Origin: Candidatus Curtissbacteria bacterium
Lineage (GTDB): Bacteria; Patescibacteriota; Microgenomatia; Curtissbacterales; GWA2-41-24
DNA: 47,158 nucleotides
Assembly (NCBI GenBank): GCA_016183325.1
Contig: JACPEV010000001.1
Location: forward strand, 1-47,158
Reading direction: 5' to 3'
Shown: in pieces, positions 45,213-47,158 of the stretch
How positions within the stretch are numbered: position 1 is the first letter of the stretch
How the letters are laid out: each line of letters begins with the position of its first letter
The notes under the pieces: model-generated
What the model was told of the DNA's origin: nothing
Databases searched by the model: none
Seen by the model: the letters and a program-made list of their open reading frames with translations, nothing else
Made by a program: the position numbers and the translations under genes

Positions 45213-45843
45213 TTTTCAGAAGATCTTTCAAGGATTTGACTGTCAAATCAAAAATTCCCATTTGGCAAATTGGTGAATAATGTCCTTGGCACACATGAAT
45301 AGTTTTAATTTTATCTTTGTATAAATCTCGAATTTCTTTCAAAACTTCCGGTTTATCCTCGATAAAATAATAAACATCAGACGGGTATTTTTTAAGAAAT
45401 TCACTCAGGTGTGAAACTTTGTCGAAAATAGGGATTTCGACATTACCATCAACTAGATTCCAGATACCACTACTTTTGATTTTGATCTCCTGATAGTGTC
45501 TATCACCTTCAGTGATTACAACAACTTGCCCAAAAGTCCCAAGATATTTGATAACCGTTCCTGCCTTACTAAAAAGACTGTCTTTGAATTTGAAATTGTG
45601 GAATAAATAATGAAGTTTGTCTTTCAACTCCGGTTTATTTTCCTCTTTAGCAATTTGATCGATTGTCGAAGAAAAATCCACGTAGCCTTTTTCTTCTCTT
45701 AGCTTTTGGTTGATCGCCAAAAACCTGTTTATAAACTTGCGGCCATACTCTTTGCTAATGGTCGACTGAATTTGAACTTTAACCTTGTCATTATCGATAA
45801 GGGTATTGTCAAAATCGACAAAGAAGGTAATCTTAGGCTTCAC
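45181..45843 (-). CDS. HAD-superfamily hydrolase
   Basis: A 220-residue HAD protein. Motif I is FFVDFDNTLID (the two Asp of DxD), motif II lies in VVVITEGDRH, and the acidic motif IV is YYFIEDKPEVLKEI. The cap is helical (residues 25-95). Substrate unknown; likely a small phosphatase. It overlaps the glutaredoxin gene start by 4 bp on the - strand and ends inside the convergent gene. Confidence 0.85.
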   Translation of the reverse strand: MKPKITFFVDFDNTLIDNDKVKVQIQSTISKEYGRKFINRFLAINQKLREEKGYVDFSSTIDQIAKEENKPELKDKLHYLFHNFKFKDSLFSKAGTVIKYLGTFGQVVVITEGDRHYQEIKIKSSGIWNLVDGNVEIPIFDKVSHLSEFLKKYPSDVYYFIEDKPEVLKEIRDLYKDKIKTIHVCQGHYSPICQMGIFDLTVKSLKDLLKINFPLKSAPS

Positions 45844-46121
45844 ATTTGTTTGTGGGTAACAATTAGATTTTTCTCTTGAAGATGATCGATTTCATTTTTT
45901 AACTCTTCATTCGATGGTTCAACTAAAACGTGACTATCGGGAAAAACAATAGTAGGAATGCTTTGAGAGCCCTTGTTGATCTCAACTACCTTCTTGGCAG
46001 CTTCTGTATCTTTTTCAATATCTATATACTCATAGTCAACACCAAGCTCATCAAGTAGTTGTTTTGACCTGTGACAGTCTCCGCACCAATTTGCACCGTA
46101 GAAAATAATTTTTCTAGCCAT
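45840..46121 (-). CDS. Glutaredoxin/mycoredoxin-like protein
   Basis: A 93-residue protein: KIIFYGANWCGDCHRSKQLL has a CGDC motif, then YEYIDIEKDTEAAKKVVEIN, and SIPTIVFPDSHVLVEPSNEE with the cis-Pro and substrate loop. CGDC is characteristic of mycoredoxin-like and related bacterial glutaredoxins. It is divergent from ccdA with 95 bp between them, and first in a two-gene unit with the HAD hydrolase. Confidence 0.9.
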   Translation of the reverse strand: MARKIIFYGANWCGDCHRSKQLLDELGVDYEYIDIEKDTEAAKKVVEINKGSQSIPTIVFPDSHVLVEPSNEELKNEIDHLQEKNLIVTHKQM

Positions 46122-46216
46122 ATTACCTCTTATCTTAATTATAGAGTAACAGCATGGATGTGTCCCAGATCACCTTAATTGAAAGTTATTGATGTAAAAT
46201 AAAAAGGTGATCAATT

Positions 46217-46960
46217 TTGGAAACATTTAGCTTACCGATAGCATTTTTGGCAGGGTTGGTCTCATTTCTGGCACCATGTGTTGTGCCGCTTTTACCTGCC
46301 TACATTTCTTATATTTCTGGAGTTTCAGTCAAAGAACTTCAGGAAGGTGACATTGCCAAATACCGCATAAAAATATTTGTCTCGTCACTCATTTACATCT
46401 TTGGCTTTTCACTTGTTTTTATCGCTCTTGGCGCCTCCGCATCCGTTGCAGGAAATTTATTTGCCCAAAACCGGGAGCTTGTGCAAAGAGTTGGTGGAAT
46501 TCTAGTGATTATTCTAGGGGCTTGGATGGCTGGCATTTTGCCAATTGCATATCTTAATCGTGAACGCTCGTTTCAATTGCCGGAAGGATTAAGACATCTA
46601 CCAATTGTAACGCCATTTCTTATGGGTATAACTTTTGCTGCAGCCTGGACACCATGTGTGGGGGCCGTATTAGGATCGATTTTACTCTTGGCAGCCACCC
46701 AACAGACTTTGGGAGCAGGAATACTACTTTTGGCAGTTTACGCTCTCGGTCTTGCTATCCCGTTTCTTTTAGTATCTCTTTTTATCGGATCCATTGGCAA
46801 ATTCTTAACAAAATCAGGACCTATACTCGTTAAAATCCAAAAAGCGGGAGGGTTCTTGCTGATTATTTTAGGGATACTCTTGGTAACAAATAAATTTATT
46901 ATTTTAACGGGTTTCTTCTTCAAACTTTTTTATGCTTTCGGATTTAAACCACTACTATAA
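46217..46960 (+). CDS. ccdA: CcdA/DsbD-type cytochrome c biogenesis membrane protein
   Basis: A 247-residue protein with six membrane helices. The redox cysteines are in FLAPCVVPLLPAYISYISG (helix 1) and AAAWTPCVGAVLGSILLLAA (helix 4). CcdA passes electrons from cytoplasmic thioredoxin across the membrane to extracytoplasmic thioredoxin-like proteins such as the TlpA-like protein at 33674. The start is TTG at 46217, preceded by AAAAGGTGA. No cytochrome c genes are present, so disulfide reduction at the envelope is the likely role. Confidence 0.93.
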   Translation: METFSLPIAFLAGLVSFLAPCVVPLLPAYISYISGVSVKELQEGDIAKYRIKIFVSSLIYIFGFSLVFIALGASASVAGNLFAQNRELVQRVGGILVIILGAWMAGILPIAYLNRERSFQLPEGLRHLPIVTPFLMGITFAAAWTPCVGAVLGSILLLAATQQTLGAGILLLAVYALGLAIPFLLVSLFIGSIGKFLTKSGPILVKIQKAGGFLLIILGILLVTNKFIILTGFFFKLFYAFGFKPLL

Positions 46961-46997
46961 TGTAAATAAAGGAGAGCCTGCCTCAGACCGACAATGT

Positions 46998-47048
46998 ATG
47001 CCTAAATGCTCTGGCTGCAATCAAGCAGAAGCTCTGTGCTCATGTTAA
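46998..47048 (+). CDS. Possible 16-residue Cys-rich peptide
   Basis: MPKCSGCNQAEALCSC, then stop. Four cysteines in CxxC and CxC spacing. A Shine-Dalgarno sequence (AAAGGAG, 46969-46975) lies 22 bp upstream, rather far. It recalls the CPGCGG frame at 37084 and may be a remnant or a metal-binding peptide. Confidence 0.3.
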   Translation: MPKCSGCNQAEALCSC

Positions 47049-47098
47049 AGTCCAAGGGCCGGTTTTTCTTTAGGAATGTCACCCCCTGTTTAATTTCT

Positions 47099-47158
47099 TG
47101 ATATAATTTCAAAATATATGAGTCAGGTTTCGTGTGGAACTTGCAGGACGGAAACACA
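47099..47158 (+). CDS. Start of a gene cut by the window edge, with promoter shared with 30843
   Basis: TGATATAATTTCAAAATATA then TG is identical to 30843-30864. The ATG at 47118 opens MSQVSCGTCRTET and runs off the end. The first residues (M-x-QVS-x-G) also match the truncated YchF-like start at 30862, but the rest differs and contains CxxC. The product cannot be identified from 13 codons. Confidence 0.4.

Overview
The window looks like a chromosome piece from a Candidate Phyla Radiation (Patescibacteria) bacterium, most likely a Microgenomates-type lineage. This is inferred from AT-leaning DNA, several genes with a -10 box directly before the start codon and little Shine-Dalgarno signal, many small hypothetical membrane proteins, and abundant short palindromes of the type tcctgagcttgtcgaagga next to REP-associated (RAYT) transposases. 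No rRNA, tRNA, CRISPR or prophage structural genes were seen.

Region 1 (0-6.2 kb) is a housekeeping block: hibernation factor, YbaB/EbfC, RecR and CysS. It carries a VapBC pair and a scar in which a 5' recR fragment is joined to a 3' ybaB fragment, evidence of a former ybaB-recR duplication. Region 2 (6.2-11.3 kb) encodes the oxidative pentose phosphate branch: pgl and gnd on the + strand converge on a RAYT transposase and zwf on the - strand. Region 3 (11.3-24.3 kb) holds a second copy of a 123-bp inverted-repeat element, a probable 350-nt structured RNA with its own promoter and terminator, an exported protein, a DUF763 protein, a pterin dehydratase, a 1048-residue beta-helix surface protein with a duplicated C-terminal domain, a degenerate PAS/kinase-like membrane protein and a YfhO-type membrane protein.

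Region 4 (24.3-31.6 kb) is an accessory island: a second RAYT flanked by its own tandem repeats, a stack of truncated genes (IS3 remnant, RAYT fragment, MBL-hydrolase fragment, a gene cut by the IS3 end), two HigBA-type and one VapBC-type toxin-antitoxin pairs, a possible further pair (DUF2283 partner), TspO, and three copies of another dispersed repeat.

Region 5 (31.8-47.2 kb) combines thiol redox and sugar genes. A CRP/FNR regulator precedes a glutaredoxin-like protein, a TlpA-like thioredoxin, a DUF3179 protein and NnrE. Next come Cys/His-rich mini-proteins with strong Shine-Dalgarno sites, a mycothione/lipoamide-reductase-like flavoenzyme, a CxxC protein and a short DUF255 thioredoxin-domain protein. 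A sugar operon follows (broken transaldolase, SIS isomerase, ROK kinase, GH13 glucosidase), then another glutaredoxin and CcdA. Together these suggest glucoside breakdown to glucose-6-phosphate, NADPH production by zwf/pgl/gnd, and use of that reductant in a thiol-disulfide network reaching the cell envelope. The link is inferred from gene content only.

The most striking non-gene feature is how often palindromic elements touch coding sequence. They supply or overlap the stop codon of at least four genes and sit in frame inside three others.
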